This document shows positions 41,380 through 51,186 of a stretch of DNA of 57,932 nucleotides, in pieces. Location: contig JAFZSI010000022.1 of NCBI GenBank assembly GCA_017619445.1, forward strand, positions 1-57,932, read 5' to 3'. A program made the translations under genes and the position numbers. Numbering within the stretch: position 1 is the first letter of the stretch; each line of letters opens with the position of its first letter. The notes beneath the pieces are model-generated. The model saw only the letters and a list, made by a program, of their open reading frames with translations. It was not told the origin of the DNA and made no database searches. This stretch comes from Prevotella sp. Its GTDB lineage: Bacteria; Bacteroidota; Bacteroidia; Bacteroidales; Bacteroidaceae.

Positions 41380-43869
41380 ATGGCTAAGAAGAAAGCAACA
41401 CCCCGCCCTGCAAAGACTTTCAGCGAAGCAGTAGGGCTCAAAAATATTTTCGGCAACGACATTGTTAACTTCCTCATCGGAACGTTTCTGCTGTTCATAG
41501 CAATATATGTGACCATTGCCTTTGTTTCCTATTTCACTACAGGCCAGGCCGACCAGAGTATGGTGCTTGACCTGCGCCCTGGTGAGGTGTTGAACAGCAA
41601 CCGCGAATTTGCAAATTACTGCGGTTCCATCGGCGCTTTGCTCTCATGGTTTTTCATTGCGCGTTGTTTTGGAATCTCTGCATTTGCCATTCCCATCTTC
41701 ATCGGCTTGGTAGGTTTACGGCTTATGAAAGCCTACAAAGTGAATCTCCTGAAATGGTTTCTCTGTCTGGCGGTAATCATGATATGGTGCTCGGTAACCT
41801 TTGCCAAGTTCCTTACTCCCATCATGGGCGATCAGGTATTCAATCCCGGTGGCGACCACGGCCTGTTTATTTGTCAGACCATCGAAAACCTGATTGGTCC
41901 TCCTGGTCTGACGGCCGTCTTGGTTCTCATAGCGCTTATATTCCTTACTTATCTGAGTGCAGAAACCATCGATGTGGTGCGCAAAATGCTCAATCCGATG
42001 AAATACGTCAGCAGCAAGATACCATTTAAGATTACCAACAACGAAAAAGACAACGAGGACGAAAAGCCCTGGCAACCCATAGTGACACAGGACGACCCGA
42101 AAGTGTTCGACGACCCTGAGCCGCAGACGGTGGAGTTTAGTGAGGAAAATGGAACCATAGTAAACGCGCCAGAAAAAGCGAACTTTCTGAAGGACGACCT
42201 CGATGCTGATTCAGAAAATGGAGGAACCACCTCCACAGGCCGACGCCGCAGGAAAACAAACGGTGATGCCGATATGGAAATTGAGGTTGGCCAAGACGAG
42301 GAGGAGGCAAAGGGCAAGACTGTTGTGGGCAACTACGACCTGAACACGCCCATTAACCCCAAAGAGCCTTGGACCAAATACAAATATCCTACGCTCGACC
42401 TGCTGAAGAAATACGAAAGCGACGGCAAGCCCTACATCGACATGGACGAGCAGACCGCCAACAAGCACCAGATTGTGAATGTGCTCAACAGTTTCGGCGT
42501 GCAGATACGCAATATCAAGGCAACCGTTGGTCCGACCATCACGCTCTATGAGATACAGCCTGCAGAAGGTGTGCGTATTTCCAAGATTCAGAATCTCGAG
42601 AAGGACATTGCCCTGAGTCTTGCAGCCCTGGGCATCCGCATCATCGCCCCCATTCCCGGCAAAGGAACCATTGGAATCGAGGTGCCCAACAAGAAGTCGA
42701 ACATCGTGTCGATGGAGAGCATCCTGAACTCAAAGAAATTCCAAGAGTCAAGAATGGAACTTCCATTGGCCCTTGGTAAGACCATCACCAACGAGGTATT
42801 CATGGTCGATTTGGCTAAGATACCCCATCTGCTCGTTGCCGGAGCCACCGGACAAGGTAAGTCGGTTGGCCTGAACGCCATCATCACCTCCCTGCTCTAC
42901 AAGAAACACCCCAACGAACTGAAGATTGTGCTCATCGACCCGAAGAAGGTTGAGTTCAGCGTCTATACCCCTATCGAAAACCATTTCATGGCCAAGGTTG
43001 AAGGCGACGAAGAAGACGCCATTATCACAGATGTGACCAAGGTTGTGCGCACATTGAACAGCCTGTGTAAGCTGATGGACCACCGCTACGACATGCTGAA
43101 GATTGCAAAGGCCCGCAATATAAAGGAGTATAACGAGAAATACATCAACCATGAGCTGAATCCCGAACACGGCCACGAGTACATGCCTTACATCGTGGTA
43201 ATTATCGATGAATTCGGCGATTTAATCATGACGGCAGGCAAGGAAGTAGAATTGCCTATTGCCCGCATTGCCCAGCTGGCACGCGCCGTAGGCATACACA
43301 TGGTGATTGCCACCCAGCGTCCTACCACAAATATTATTACCGGAACCATCAAGGCCAACTTCCCGGGCCGCATTGCCTTCCGCGTAAGCTCAATGATAGA
43401 CTCACGAACCATTCTCGACCGTCCCGGAGCCAACCAGTTGGTCGGCCGAGGCGACATGCTCATCCTCAACGGCAACGAGCCTGTTCGCGTGCAATGCGCT
43501 TTTGTCGATACGCCCGAAGTGGAGCGCATCAACGAATTCATTGCCAGCCAGCAAGGACCTATTGCGCCACTCGAACTGCCTGCACCAGCCACAGACGATG
43601 GCGATGGCGGCAGCGGAGGCAGCAGCATGGATGTTGGCGTCCTCGACCCGCTGTTTGAGGATGCGGCCCATGCCATTGTCCTTTCGCAGCAAGGCTCCAC
43701 AAGCATGATTCAGCGGCGCTTTGCCATTGGTTACAACCGTGCGGGCCGTCTGATGGACCAGTTAGAGAAGGCCGGCATTGTGGGAGCAGCGCAAGGCAGC
43801 AAGCCCCGCGAAGTATTGCTGGCCGACGAAAGCAGTCTTGAAACCCTCCTTCTGGGTCTCAGACGTTGA
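41380..43869 (+). CDS. ftsK: DNA translocase FtsK
   Basis: An 829-residue protein with four or five N-terminal membrane helices (about 28-205), an acidic linker (about 220-320) and the RecA-like motor with Walker A GATGQGKS (about 488-495), Walker B VVIIDEFGD, and VIATQRPTTNIITG; a C-terminal gamma winged helix (about 765-829) reads KOPS-type sequences. It pumps chromosome DNA at the septum for dimer resolution. The linker is short compared with E. coli, as usual in Bacteroidetes. It is followed by lolA, a conserved neighbour in this phylum. Confidence 0.95.
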   Translation: MAKKKATPRPAKTFSEAVGLKNIFGNDIVNFLIGTFLLFIAIYVTIAFVSYFTTGQADQSMVLDLRPGEVLNSNREFANYCGSIGALLSWFFIARCFGISAFAIPIFIGLVGLRLMKAYKVNLLKWFLCLAVIMIWCSVTFAKFLTPIMGDQVFNPGGDHGLFICQTIENLIGPPGLTAVLVLIALIFLTYLSAETIDVVRKMLNPMKYVSSKIPFKITNNEKDNEDEKPWQPIVTQDDPKVFDDPEPQTVEFSEENGTIVNAPEKANFLKDDLDADSENGGTTSTGRRRRKTNGDADMEIEVGQDEEEAKGKTVVGNYDLNTPINPKEPWTKYKYPTLDLLKKYESDGKPYIDMDEQTANKHQIVNVLNSFGVQIRNIKATVGPTITLYEIQPAEGVRISKIQNLEKDIALSLAALGIRIIAPIPGKGTIGIEVPNKKSNIVSMESILNSKKFQESRMELPLALGKTITNEVFMVDLAKIPHLLVAGATGQGKSVGLNAIITSLLYKKHPNELKIVLIDPKKVEFSVYTPIENHFMAKVEGDEEDAIITDVTKVVRTLNSLCKLMDHRYDMLKIAKARNIKEYNEKYINHELNPEHGHEYMPYIVVIIDEFGDLIMTAGKEVELPIARIAQLARAVGIHMVIATQRPTTNIITGTIKANFPGRIAFRVSSMIDSRTILDRPGANQLVGRGDMLILNGNEPVRVQCAFVDTPEVERINEFIASQQGPIAPLELPAPATDDGDGGSGGSSMDVGVLDPLFEDAAHAIVLSQQGSTSMIQRRFAIGYNRAGRLMDQLEKAGIVGAAQGSKPREVLLADESSLETLLLGLRR

Positions 43870-43981
43870 GTAAAGTCAATTGTTGTGAAAAATCATCATA
43901 AAATGTTGACGTCATTAAACAATCTTATGCCTGTAGCGGTCTATATAAGTAAAAATGTTTAATGATTAAAAACTGACAACA

Positions 43982-44695
43982 ATGAAAAAGATTATATTTG
44001 TAATGACAACCATGCTGATGCTCTTCGCTGCCATCGGCACCCAGTCGGCTACGGCAAAGACATACTACCAGAAAAAGGCCGTCAGCAAGACAACCACGCA
44101 AAAGAAAACTTCCAGTAAGACCACCCAGAAGAAAACCGCCACAACCAACAGTGCCGCACAGGCACGAAAAGTGCTCGACAAGACGGCATCGGTGGTGGGC
44201 AACGCATCGGGTGCCACCGCCAACTTCACCATGAGCGGCAAGTACGGACAGTCGTCAGGCACGGTGTCCATCAAGGGTAACAAGTTCCTGGCCCGCACCA
44301 GTCAGGCCATCGTTTGGTACGACGGCAAGACACAATGGACATACGTGAAGGACAACGACGAGGTGAACGTGAGCAACCCCAACGAGGCCGAGCGTCAGGC
44401 AATGAACCCCTATCAGTTCATCAACCTCTACAAAACGGGATTCAACCTTTCGCTCTCCACATCGGGCAACAACTATCAGGTGCACCTCACCGCACAGGAC
44501 AAGAAGCGCACCATTCAGGAAATGTATATTCTCATTAACAAATCGACTTATAAACCCGCGCAGGTAAAAATGCGTCAGCAGAACGGATGGACAACCATCA
44601 ACATCAGCAACTTCAGAAACGCCAACCTGTCTGATGCAGCATTCCGCTTCAACGCTAAAGATTATCCTAACGCAGAACTCATAGACCTCAGATGA
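43982..44695 (+). CDS. LolA-like outer membrane lipoprotein carrier
   Basis: A 237-residue periplasmic protein: signal peptide (MKKIIFVMTTMLMLFAAIGT, cleavage near SATA), a Lys/Thr/Ser-rich linker (28-58), then a LolA-type half-barrel (about 60-237; FTMSGKYGQSSGTVSIKGNK, WYDGKTQWTYVKDNDEVNVS). LolA shuttles lipoproteins from the inner to the outer membrane. The basic linker is unusual relative to proteobacterial LolA. A 9-bp inverted repeat (CATTAAACA/TGTTTAATG, 43913-43964) lies in the gap after ftsK. The stop overlaps the next gene by four bases. Confidence 0.88.
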   Translation: MKKIIFVMTTMLMLFAAIGTQSATAKTYYQKKAVSKTTTQKKTSSKTTQKKTATTNSAAQARKVLDKTASVVGNASGATANFTMSGKYGQSSGTVSIKGNKFLARTSQAIVWYDGKTQWTYVKDNDEVNVSNPNEAERQAMNPYQFINLYKTGFNLSLSTSGNNYQVHLTAQDKKRTIQEMYILINKSTYKPAQVKMRQQNGWTTINISNFRNANLSDAAFRFNAKDYPNAELIDLR

Positions 44696-46191
44696 ACCGA
44701 TTTCAATTGCTCAGAGAGCTGCGCCGCCACATCCGTCTTTCGGAAAAGCGCAGCATGGCCTACAACCAAAACAAGACCGCCAAGGTGATTATGTACATCT
44801 TGGGCGGTTTTTCAGTTGTTTACCTCATTTTCCTGGCCGTCTTGTTTGCCTTGATTGCCAACGAAACCTCAACCTACACGCCCTACGAACTGTTGTACGG
44901 CCTGTTGCCATTCTTCTCGGCCGTGGATTTCGGCTTCCGGTTCATGGCACAGCAGACACCCTCGCAGCTTGTGAAGCCCTACATCCTGCTGCCCATTCCC
45001 AAGCATGCCTGCATTGAGACGTTCATCTTCTCGTCGATGATTACGCCCAACAACCTGCTCTGGTTGGCCATATTCCTGCCCTACTCCATCATGACCATCT
45101 TGTTCAGCGAAGGGCTGTTGGCCATGCTCGGATTCCTGTTGGGTTGGATTGTGCTCATCATCATCAACAGCCAGTGGTACATGATGGTTCGCACGCTCAT
45201 CAACGACCATTTCTGGTGGTGGATTCTGCCCGCAGCCGTCTATGCGCTGTTGCTGGCCCCGTGGTATCTGAAAGACTTCGACTTCATGATGAACTTATAC
45301 GGCTCGCTGGGCGAAGGTCTCACCTTCTGGCACATCCTTGCATGGTTGGGAGTCATCGCCCTGCTCGTGGCCTTCTTCTTCGCCAACCGCTCCATGCAGT
45401 TCGCCCACGTATATAAAGAGCTGGCCAACGTGGAGCAGACCAAGCTGCACAACGTCAGCCAGTTCAAATACCTCGACCGCTTTGGCGAGGTGGGCGAATA
45501 CGTGAAGCTCGAAATCAAGAGCATCATGCGAAACAAGAACATGCGCAAGGGATTCATCTCCTCGGTCATCATCGTCACCATCTTCAGCCTGCTGCTGTCG
45601 TTCACCGACATCTACGACGACAACTTCAACAGCAACTTCCTGGCATTCTACAACTTCGGCATATTCGGACTGATGGGCCTCTCAAAAGTCATGTCGGCCG
45701 AGGGCAACTACATCGACGGACTGATGGTGCACAAGGAAAACATCATATCGCTGCTCAAGGCAAAATATTTCTTCTACGTTGCCATGCTGCTGCTGCCCCT
45801 GCTGCTCATGATTCCCACCGTGGTGCAGGGCAAGTGCTCGGTGCTTATGCTCCTGTCCATCTTTGTGTTCACCGCAGGCATAGAGTATTTCCTCATTCTC
45901 CAGTGCGCAGTCTATAACAAGCAGACCATTCCGCTCAACAGCAAGTTCATTGCCAAAGGCTCCGTGGAAACCAACTACTGGCAGCTCGTCATTTCGATGG
46001 CGGTACTCTTTATACCCGTCATTCTCATCATCATCATGCTCTCCATCTTAAGCCGCAACACGGCCTACCTCGTGCTCATGGGCATCGGACTATTGTTTAT
46101 CCTCACCAACAGCCTGTGGATACGCAACATCTACAACCGTCTGATGCGCCGCCGCTACGAAAACATGGAAAGTTTCCGCGCAACACGATAA
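44692..46191 (+). CDS. DUF5687 family ABC-2-type permease
   Basis: A 499-residue protein with about 12 membrane helices, matching DUF5687, a Bacteroidetes permease family resembling ABC-2 exporters. An amphipathic segment (RFGEVGEYVKLEIKSIMRNK) sits between the two halves, where ABC-2 permeases contact their ATPase. It overlaps lolA by ATGA, so the two are co-translated. Such permeases usually precede an ATP-binding gene, but none follows here; a terminator and repeats come next. Substrate unknown. Confidence 0.82.
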   Translation: MNRFQLLRELRRHIRLSEKRSMAYNQNKTAKVIMYILGGFSVVYLIFLAVLFALIANETSTYTPYELLYGLLPFFSAVDFGFRFMAQQTPSQLVKPYILLPIPKHACIETFIFSSMITPNNLLWLAIFLPYSIMTILFSEGLLAMLGFLLGWIVLIIINSQWYMMVRTLINDHFWWWILPAAVYALLLAPWYLKDFDFMMNLYGSLGEGLTFWHILAWLGVIALLVAFFFANRSMQFAHVYKELANVEQTKLHNVSQFKYLDRFGEVGEYVKLEIKSIMRNKNMRKGFISSVIIVTIFSLLLSFTDIYDDNFNSNFLAFYNFGIFGLMGLSKVMSAEGNYIDGLMVHKENIISLLKAKYFFYVAMLLLPLLLMIPTVVQGKCSVLMLLSIFVFTAGIEYFLILQCAVYNKQTIPLNSKFIAKGSVETNYWQLVISMAVLFIPVILIIIMLSILSRNTAYLVLMGIGLLFILTNSLWIRNIYNRLMRRRYENMESFRATR

Positions 46192-46256
46192 GCACAGCAC
46201 AAACCGACAGCATTGCCCCGATTGCCAAATACCGGCAACCGAACATAAAGCCTATA

Positions 46257-46297
46257 AACGCCATTTTACGCACCGTAAAGTGGCGTTTCTTTTTTTC
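46257..46297 (+). terminator. Terminator after the ftsK-lolA-DUF5687 operon
   Basis: A 14-bp stem with one wobble (AACGCCATTTTACG with CGTAAAGTGGCGTT, loop CAC) is followed by TTTCTTTTTTT. The stem uses the CCACTTTACG/CGTAAAGTGG half-units of repeat family 1. Confidence 0.8.
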
Positions 46298-46299
46298 CT

Positions 46300-46500
46300 T
46301 TTTCTGCACCACTTTTCCAAACCTATACTTTACGGTAGAATTTTCTAGAGAATTTGGTCGTAAACCATCACTTTAGAAAAACTACTCTTCACATTACGGA
46401 CATAAAGTGCCACTTTACGAGCACAAAGAGGTACTTCACGGACATAAAGTGCCACTTTACGGAAACAACTCGCTGGGCTGCGCTCAAATTCTCTACCTTA
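46300..46500. repeat. Dispersed repeat family 1, copy 6
   Basis: CTTTACGGTAG precedes the core AATTTTCTAGAGAATT (46339-46354), followed by GGTCGTAAACCATCACTTTA and three ATAAAGTGCCACTTTACG-type units (46401-46463), then a half core (AAATTCTC) near 46487. Confidence 0.75.
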
Positions 46501-46510
46501 CATTATTAAC

Positions 46511-46664
46511 GGGAGTTAGCGGGAGTTAAATGAATTCTGCGAATTCATTGGGAGTTAGCGGGAGTTAACGGACAATAGCCAGAGTATTGTCAGTTAACTC
46601 CCTGAGCGGTCGCAGACCGCGATAACTTCAGTTAACTCCCGATAACTCCATGAATAATTCATGC
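46511..46664. repeat. Cluster of nested inverted repeats (GGGAGTTA family)
   Basis: GGGAGTTAGCGGGAGTTAA occurs at 46511-46529 and 46550-46568. Its complement occurs at 46632-46649, with a half copy at 46594-46602. Small hairpins sit between them: ATGAATTC-TGC-GAATTCAT (46530-46548), ACAATA/TATTGT (46572-46590) and GCGGTC-GCA-GACCGC (46606-46620). No frame is present. With the preceding entries this accounts for the gap 46192-46805. Confidence 0.65.
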
Positions 46665-46751
46665 TACAGAATTGCAAAATAGCGCGAGGAGTTCGTAAAC
46701 CTTTGCGTGAGTTTTTGACGCGAAAAGCAAACATTGTCTGCCAAAAATCAC

Positions 46752-46759
46752 TACCTTTG
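46752..46759 (+). promoter_or_regulatory. -7 box of the uxaB promoter
   Basis: TACCTTTG, about 47 bp before the ATG at 46806; it excludes the longer frame from 46734. Confidence 0.65.
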
Positions 46760-46805
46760 CATCAGAAAAAGAACACATAAAAACTGTCTAATAACAAAAC
46801 AAATC

Positions 46806-48284
46806 ATGAGCAACCTGAAATCATTAAGCAAACGGACAGCCCCTAAGAGCGTGATGCCCGAGAAAATCATCCAGTTTGGCGAAGGCAACTTCCTGCGCGC
46901 ATTTGTTGACTGGATTGTATGGAACATGAACCAGAAAACCAATTTCAACGGCTCGGTAGTTGTGGTTCAGCCCATCGAGCGCGGCATGGTGGATTGGCTC
47001 AACGGGCAGGACTGCCTCTATCACGTCAATCTGCAAGGCCGACAGAACGGTGAGGCGGTGAATACGCTCGAGCGTATCGACGTCATCAGCCGTGCCCTGA
47101 ACCCCTACTCGCAGTTCTGGGCTTATCAGGCGCTGGCCGAGCAGCCCGAAATTCGTTTCGTCATTTCCAACACCACGGAGGCCGGCATCGCTTTCGACCC
47201 TGCCTGCAAGCTGAGCGACGCTCCCGCAAGCAGCTACCCCGGCAAGCTGGTGCAGTTGCTGTTCCACCGCTACAAGACTTTCAACGGCGACCCCTCAAAG
47301 GGCCTCATCATCATGCCCTGTGAGCTGATTTTCCTGAACGGACATCACCTGAAAGAGTGCATCTACAAGTACATTGAACTGTGGAAGGACGATTTTGGAC
47401 AGGACTATGAGGGTTTCAAGGAGTGGTTCACTAAATATAATTATGTGTGCGCCACGCTGGTTGACCGCATCGTGCCGGGATTCCCGCGCAAAGAGATTGC
47501 CGACATTCAGCAGAAGATTGGTTACAAGGACAACCTGGTGGTTCAGGCCGAGATTTTCCACCTCTGGGTCATCGAGAAGGCCGAGAACATGACGTGCGAA
47601 GAGCTGCGCGAGGAGTTCCCCGCCGAGAAAGCAGGCCTGCACGTGCTCATTGCCGAGAGCGAGAAGCCCTATCACGAGCGCAAAGTGACGCTGCTCAACG
47701 GCCCGCACACCGTTCTCTCGCCCGTGACCTATCTTTCGGGTGTTGACATTGTGCGCGACGCCTGCAACCACCCCGTGCTGGGCAATTATATCCACAAAGT
47801 GCAGTTCGAGGAGCTCATGGAGACGCTCAATCTGCCCATGGACGAGCTGAAGAAGTTTGCTGCCGACGTGCTGGAGCGCTTCAACAACCCGTTTGTTGAC
47901 CATCAGGTGACGAGCATCATGCTCAACTCGTTCCCAAAGTTCCAGGCCCGCGACCTGCCAGGCGTAAAGACATACTTAGAGCGCAAGGGCGAACTGCCGC
48001 AAGGACTGGTGTTCGGACTGGCTGCCATCATCACCTACTACAAAGGTGGCAAGCGTGCCGACGGTGCAGAAATCACGCCCAACGACGACCCCAAAATCAT
48101 GCAGCTGCTCAAGGATTTGTGGGCTACGGGCGACACACAGAAGGTTGCCGACGGTGTGCTCTCAGCAGAATTCATCTGGGGCGAAGACCTGCACAACGTT
48201 GCAGGATTGGCAGAATTGGTGAAAAAAGACCTCGACCTGATTCAGGAAAAGGGAATGCTCGAGGCTGTGAAGACAATTTTATAA
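46806..48284 (+). CDS. uxaB: Tagaturonate reductase (altronate oxidoreductase)
   Basis: A 492-residue member of the mannitol dehydrogenase family that reduces D-tagaturonate to D-altronate with NADH in galacturonate (pectin) breakdown. The N-terminal dinucleotide-binding region has IIQFGEGNFLRAFVDW; central motifs are IISNTTEAGIAF-like (VISNTTEAGIAFDP), TLVDRIVPGFP and KVTLLNGPHT, the last carrying the catalytic-type Lys/Asn/His. It stands alone here without uxaA or uxaC. The ATG at 46806 is chosen from the promoter position. Confidence 0.92.
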   Translation: MSNLKSLSKRTAPKSVMPEKIIQFGEGNFLRAFVDWIVWNMNQKTNFNGSVVVVQPIERGMVDWLNGQDCLYHVNLQGRQNGEAVNTLERIDVISRALNPYSQFWAYQALAEQPEIRFVISNTTEAGIAFDPACKLSDAPASSYPGKLVQLLFHRYKTFNGDPSKGLIIMPCELIFLNGHHLKECIYKYIELWKDDFGQDYEGFKEWFTKYNYVCATLVDRIVPGFPRKEIADIQQKIGYKDNLVVQAEIFHLWVIEKAENMTCEELREEFPAEKAGLHVLIAESEKPYHERKVTLLNGPHTVLSPVTYLSGVDIVRDACNHPVLGNYIHKVQFEELMETLNLPMDELKKFAADVLERFNNPFVDHQVTSIMLNSFPKFQARDLPGVKTYLERKGELPQGLVFGLAAIITYYKGGKRADGAEITPNDDPKIMQLLKDLWATGDTQKVADGVLSAEFIWGEDLHNVAGLAELVKKDLDLIQEKGMLEAVKTIL

Positions 48285-48357
48285 AAAAAGCACAACCGTT
48301 TATAATAAATACTGCAAACTGACGTTATATTAAAAACTGAGGGAGAAATCCCTCTCG

Positions 48358-48415
48358 GCAGGGGCCTTATCCTCCTTCACCCTCTCCCACTTCCCAAAGG
48401 CCCCTGCTATTTTTA
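48358..48415 (+). terminator. Terminator after uxaB
   Basis: GCAGGGGCCTT (48358-48368) pairs with AAGGCCCCTGC (48397-48407), followed by TATTTTTAT. The loop is 28 nt. The rest of 48285-48599 contains only the cotH1 promoter and a CACGCATTAT/ATAATGTGTG hairpin. Confidence 0.7.
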
Positions 48416-48546
48416 TGCCTTTTCGGGAACGTGGGGAGCTTCTTCATACTTCATTATTTCTATCAAATACTTTATTATTTGTACATATTACACGCATTAT
48501 AATAAAATAATGTGTGAATCATGAATCAGCAACCAAGAAAATTGTG

Positions 48547-48554
48547 TAATTTTG
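48547..48554 (+). promoter_or_regulatory. -7 box of the first cotH gene
   Basis: TAATTTTG, about 45 bp before the ATG at 48600. Confidence 0.6.
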
Positions 48555-48599
48555 CGCGAAAATTAAACAATTTATCAACCAACATTTTTAAACATCTTT

Positions 48600-51068
48600 A
48601 TGGCACGTATTTTTACTGCAGCTCTTTTTTTGGCGCTGACAGCGCAAACAGCAAACGCGCAACTCAAAATCAACGAACTTATGCAGTCGAACATCGACTG
48701 CATCATGGACGACCTGAACGAATTTCCTGACTCTTGGGTTGAGTTGTACAACAGCGGCAACGAAGCCGTGAATCTTCAAGACTATAAGTTGGGAGTCAAA
48801 GATAAGGCAAGCAAAGCTTGGGATCTGCCTAACAAGACCATCAACGCCAAACAGTATGTCATAATCTACTGCGACAAGGAAGAAACCGGCCTGCACACCA
48901 GTTTCCGCCTCGAGTCGGGTAAGGACGGGTGCGTATATCTGTTCAAGGGCAACGAGATTATCGACAAGCTGGAGAACATGAAGAAGATGCCCGCTCCAAA
49001 CATTGCCTACGGACGCAAGACCGACGGTGCCGACGAATGGGGCTATCAGCTTACACCCACACCCGGTGCTGCAAACACAGGCGAGATTTGCGATGCAAAG
49101 AAAATCTTAGGTGCTCCCATCTTCAGCGAGACTGGCCGCGTAATGACATCAGGCAGCATCTCGCTCACACTTTCGCTTCCCGATGGTGCACCGAGCAATG
49201 CCGTCATCCGTTACACAACAAATGGCAGCGAGCCCACCAAGTCGAGCTCACAATATCAGTCGCCCATCAGCATCAGCTCAAGCAAAGTGATACGTGCCAA
49301 GGTGTTCTGCGACGGATACCTCTCACCCGTTTCTACGGCACAGTCGTATATCTTCCATCCAAGAAGCATGACGACTCCCATCTTCTCTGTCCAGACAGAC
49401 GACCGCTATCTGAACGACAAGAGCATCGGCCTTTTTGCAAACAACAACAGCAAGGAAGACAAGAAAACACATGACTGGCGCCGTCCCGTCAACATTGAAT
49501 TGTTCACCAGCGAGGGTTCGGAAAGCATCTTCAACCAACTCGGCGAGACTCGCATACAGGGCGGTGCATCGCGTGCGAATGCCCTCAAGTCAATGGTCTT
49601 CTATGCCAACAAACGATTTGACCCAGACCACAAACGATTCTCATACGAATTCTTCCCTGACCAAAAGCCCGGTGTCACAGAGTTTAAATCATTCTCCCTC
49701 CGCGATGGCGGCAATGACTTCGGTGACCTCTACTTCCGCGATCTCATCATCCAGCGCACCATGGGTCCGAACACCGACCTCGACTGGCAGGCCGGTCATA
49801 CGGCTGTGCTCTACATCAATGGCCAGTATATGGGTATGCTCAACATTCGCGAGCGCTCTAACGAGGACAACATTTACAGCAACTACGACGGCCTTGAGGA
49901 CATCGACATGATAGAAATCGGCCACGAACAAGTTAATGGCCAGAACCTGTTTGAAGAGGAACTGAAAGAAGGCAGCATCGACTTCTATGAAGATTTCAAG
50001 GCTTTCTACAGCGAGAAAGGCCATACCAAGGCTGAATATGAGCAGTGGATGGACGTCAGCGAATATCTAAGCGTGGTGGTGATGAACCTTTTCTATGGCA
50101 ATATTGACTTCCCCGGCAACAATCTCGTGTTCTGGCGCCCCAACGATGACGACACAGAGTCTGGTCTTCCCAAAATTTGGCGCGTCATCGTCAAGGACAC
50201 AGACTTCGGACTCGGACTCTATGGCAAAAAACCTGACTATAACACCATCGATTTGCTCTACAATCCCAGCAAGTACCAAAGTGACAACTGGGCATTCACC
50301 GAGCCTGCAACACGTCTTCTCAAAAACATGCTGGAAAACCAGGACCTGCAGAACATGTTCATCGACAAGAGCTGCGTCTTCATGGGCGACTTCATGAATG
50401 CAGAGGGAACAGGTGCCTCGATAGATGCCATCATGGACGAAGCATTGGATGAGTTTGTTGCTCACCGCAGCAAGTATAACACTTGGGGAGGAACCAGCCG
50501 TGATGAGATTATCAACAAGTTCAATGATGCAAAAAAATGGCTTGCTGGATACACCGAGCAAGGTTGGTGGGGCCAATCGACTACCTACCTTCCTCGCACA
50601 GATTACTTCCTCCAGCACATCAGCAAGCAGTTCCTGAATAACGTCAGTGCTATTCCCGTGACCATCAACAAGGGTGTCACCGTCCTGCCCGAAGTGCTCG
50701 TCAACGACATCAAACTTACAAAGGGTGTGTTCAACGGCAAGCTGTTCCTCAACCGCAAGATAACCTTGAAGGGCATGACAACAGATGCAGGTCAGGCGGT
50801 TACTGGTTGGGACATCGAAAAGACAACCTCCAGTGGTTCTGTTGAAAAGAGCCATGTTGATGGGGCCACCTATACATTCAACGTGCCTTCATGCAAGAGT
50901 CTGTCAATTAAGGCCGTTCTTGGCAGTACGGGCATTGACGAATTGCAGCGCACCGACAACAGCACACAGGCTGGTGCCTGGTACTCAGTCAACGGCATGG
51001 AGCTGAACGGCCAGCCGAAAGCAAAAGGAGTCTACGTACGCAACGGTAAAAAGGTTGTGATTAAATAG
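48600..51068 (+). CDS. Secreted CotH-kinase-family protein 1 with lamin-tail domain
   Basis: An 822-residue exported protein. It has a signal peptide MARIFTAALFLALTAQTANAQ, a lamin-tail-like domain (22-150, INELMQSNIDCIMDDLNE), a chitobiase/hexosaminidase C-terminal-type beta sandwich (about 175-255, IRYTTNGSEPTKSS), and a CotH kinase-like domain (about 310-640) with NGQYMGMLNIRERSNEDNI and VKDTDFGLGLY carrying the candidate catalytic Glu/Asp residues. The C-terminal tail is VNGMELNGQ...GVYVRNGKKVVIK. CotH enzymes are atypical secreted or spore protein kinases; extracellular phosphorylation by this protein is an inference. It is a paralogue of 52854-55271, with the aldo/keto reductase gene between them on the other strand. 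Confidence 0.87.
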   Translation: MARIFTAALFLALTAQTANAQLKINELMQSNIDCIMDDLNEFPDSWVELYNSGNEAVNLQDYKLGVKDKASKAWDLPNKTINAKQYVIIYCDKEETGLHTSFRLESGKDGCVYLFKGNEIIDKLENMKKMPAPNIAYGRKTDGADEWGYQLTPTPGAANTGEICDAKKILGAPIFSETGRVMTSGSISLTLSLPDGAPSNAVIRYTTNGSEPTKSSSQYQSPISISSSKVIRAKVFCDGYLSPVSTAQSYIFHPRSMTTPIFSVQTDDRYLNDKSIGLFANNNSKEDKKTHDWRRPVNIELFTSEGSESIFNQLGETRIQGGASRANALKSMVFYANKRFDPDHKRFSYEFFPDQKPGVTEFKSFSLRDGGNDFGDLYFRDLIIQRTMGPNTDLDWQAGHTAVLYINGQYMGMLNIRERSNEDNIYSNYDGLEDIDMIEIGHEQVNGQNLFEEELKEGSIDFYEDFKAFYSEKGHTKAEYEQWMDVSEYLSVVVMNLFYGNIDFPGNNLVFWRPNDDDTESGLPKIWRVIVKDTDFGLGLYGKKPDYNTIDLLYNPSKYQSDNWAFTEPATRLLKNMLENQDLQNMFIDKSCVFMGDFMNAEGTGASIDAIMDEALDEFVAHRSKYNTWGGTSRDEIINKFNDAKKWLAGYTEQGWWGQSTTYLPRTDYFLQHISKQFLNNVSAIPVTINKGVTVLPEVLVNDIKLTKGVFNGKLFLNRKITLKGMTTDAGQAVTGWDIEKTTSSGSVEKSHVDGATYTFNVPSCKSLSIKAVLGSTGIDELQRTDNSTQAGAWYSVNGMELNGQPKAKGVYVRNGKKVVIK

Positions 51069-51082
51069 TTTTTGGGAAACAA

Positions 51083-51165
51083 AATACCGACATTATTGTT
51101 CTGACAATAGCTCGGTATTACAACAATCGCGTCGAAGGAAGATTTACCTCGACGCGATTTTTTTG
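51083..51165. terminator. Double hairpin terminator between converging cotH1 and reductase genes
   Basis: Stem AATACCGA/TCGGTATT (51083-51090, 51112-51119) is followed by a stronger 11-bp stem AATCGCGTCGA/TCGACGCGATT (51125-51135, 51149-51159) with a run of seven Ts on the plus strand. Confidence 0.8.
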
Positions 51166-51186
51166 TTGCTTTTCTTTGTTCTTACT

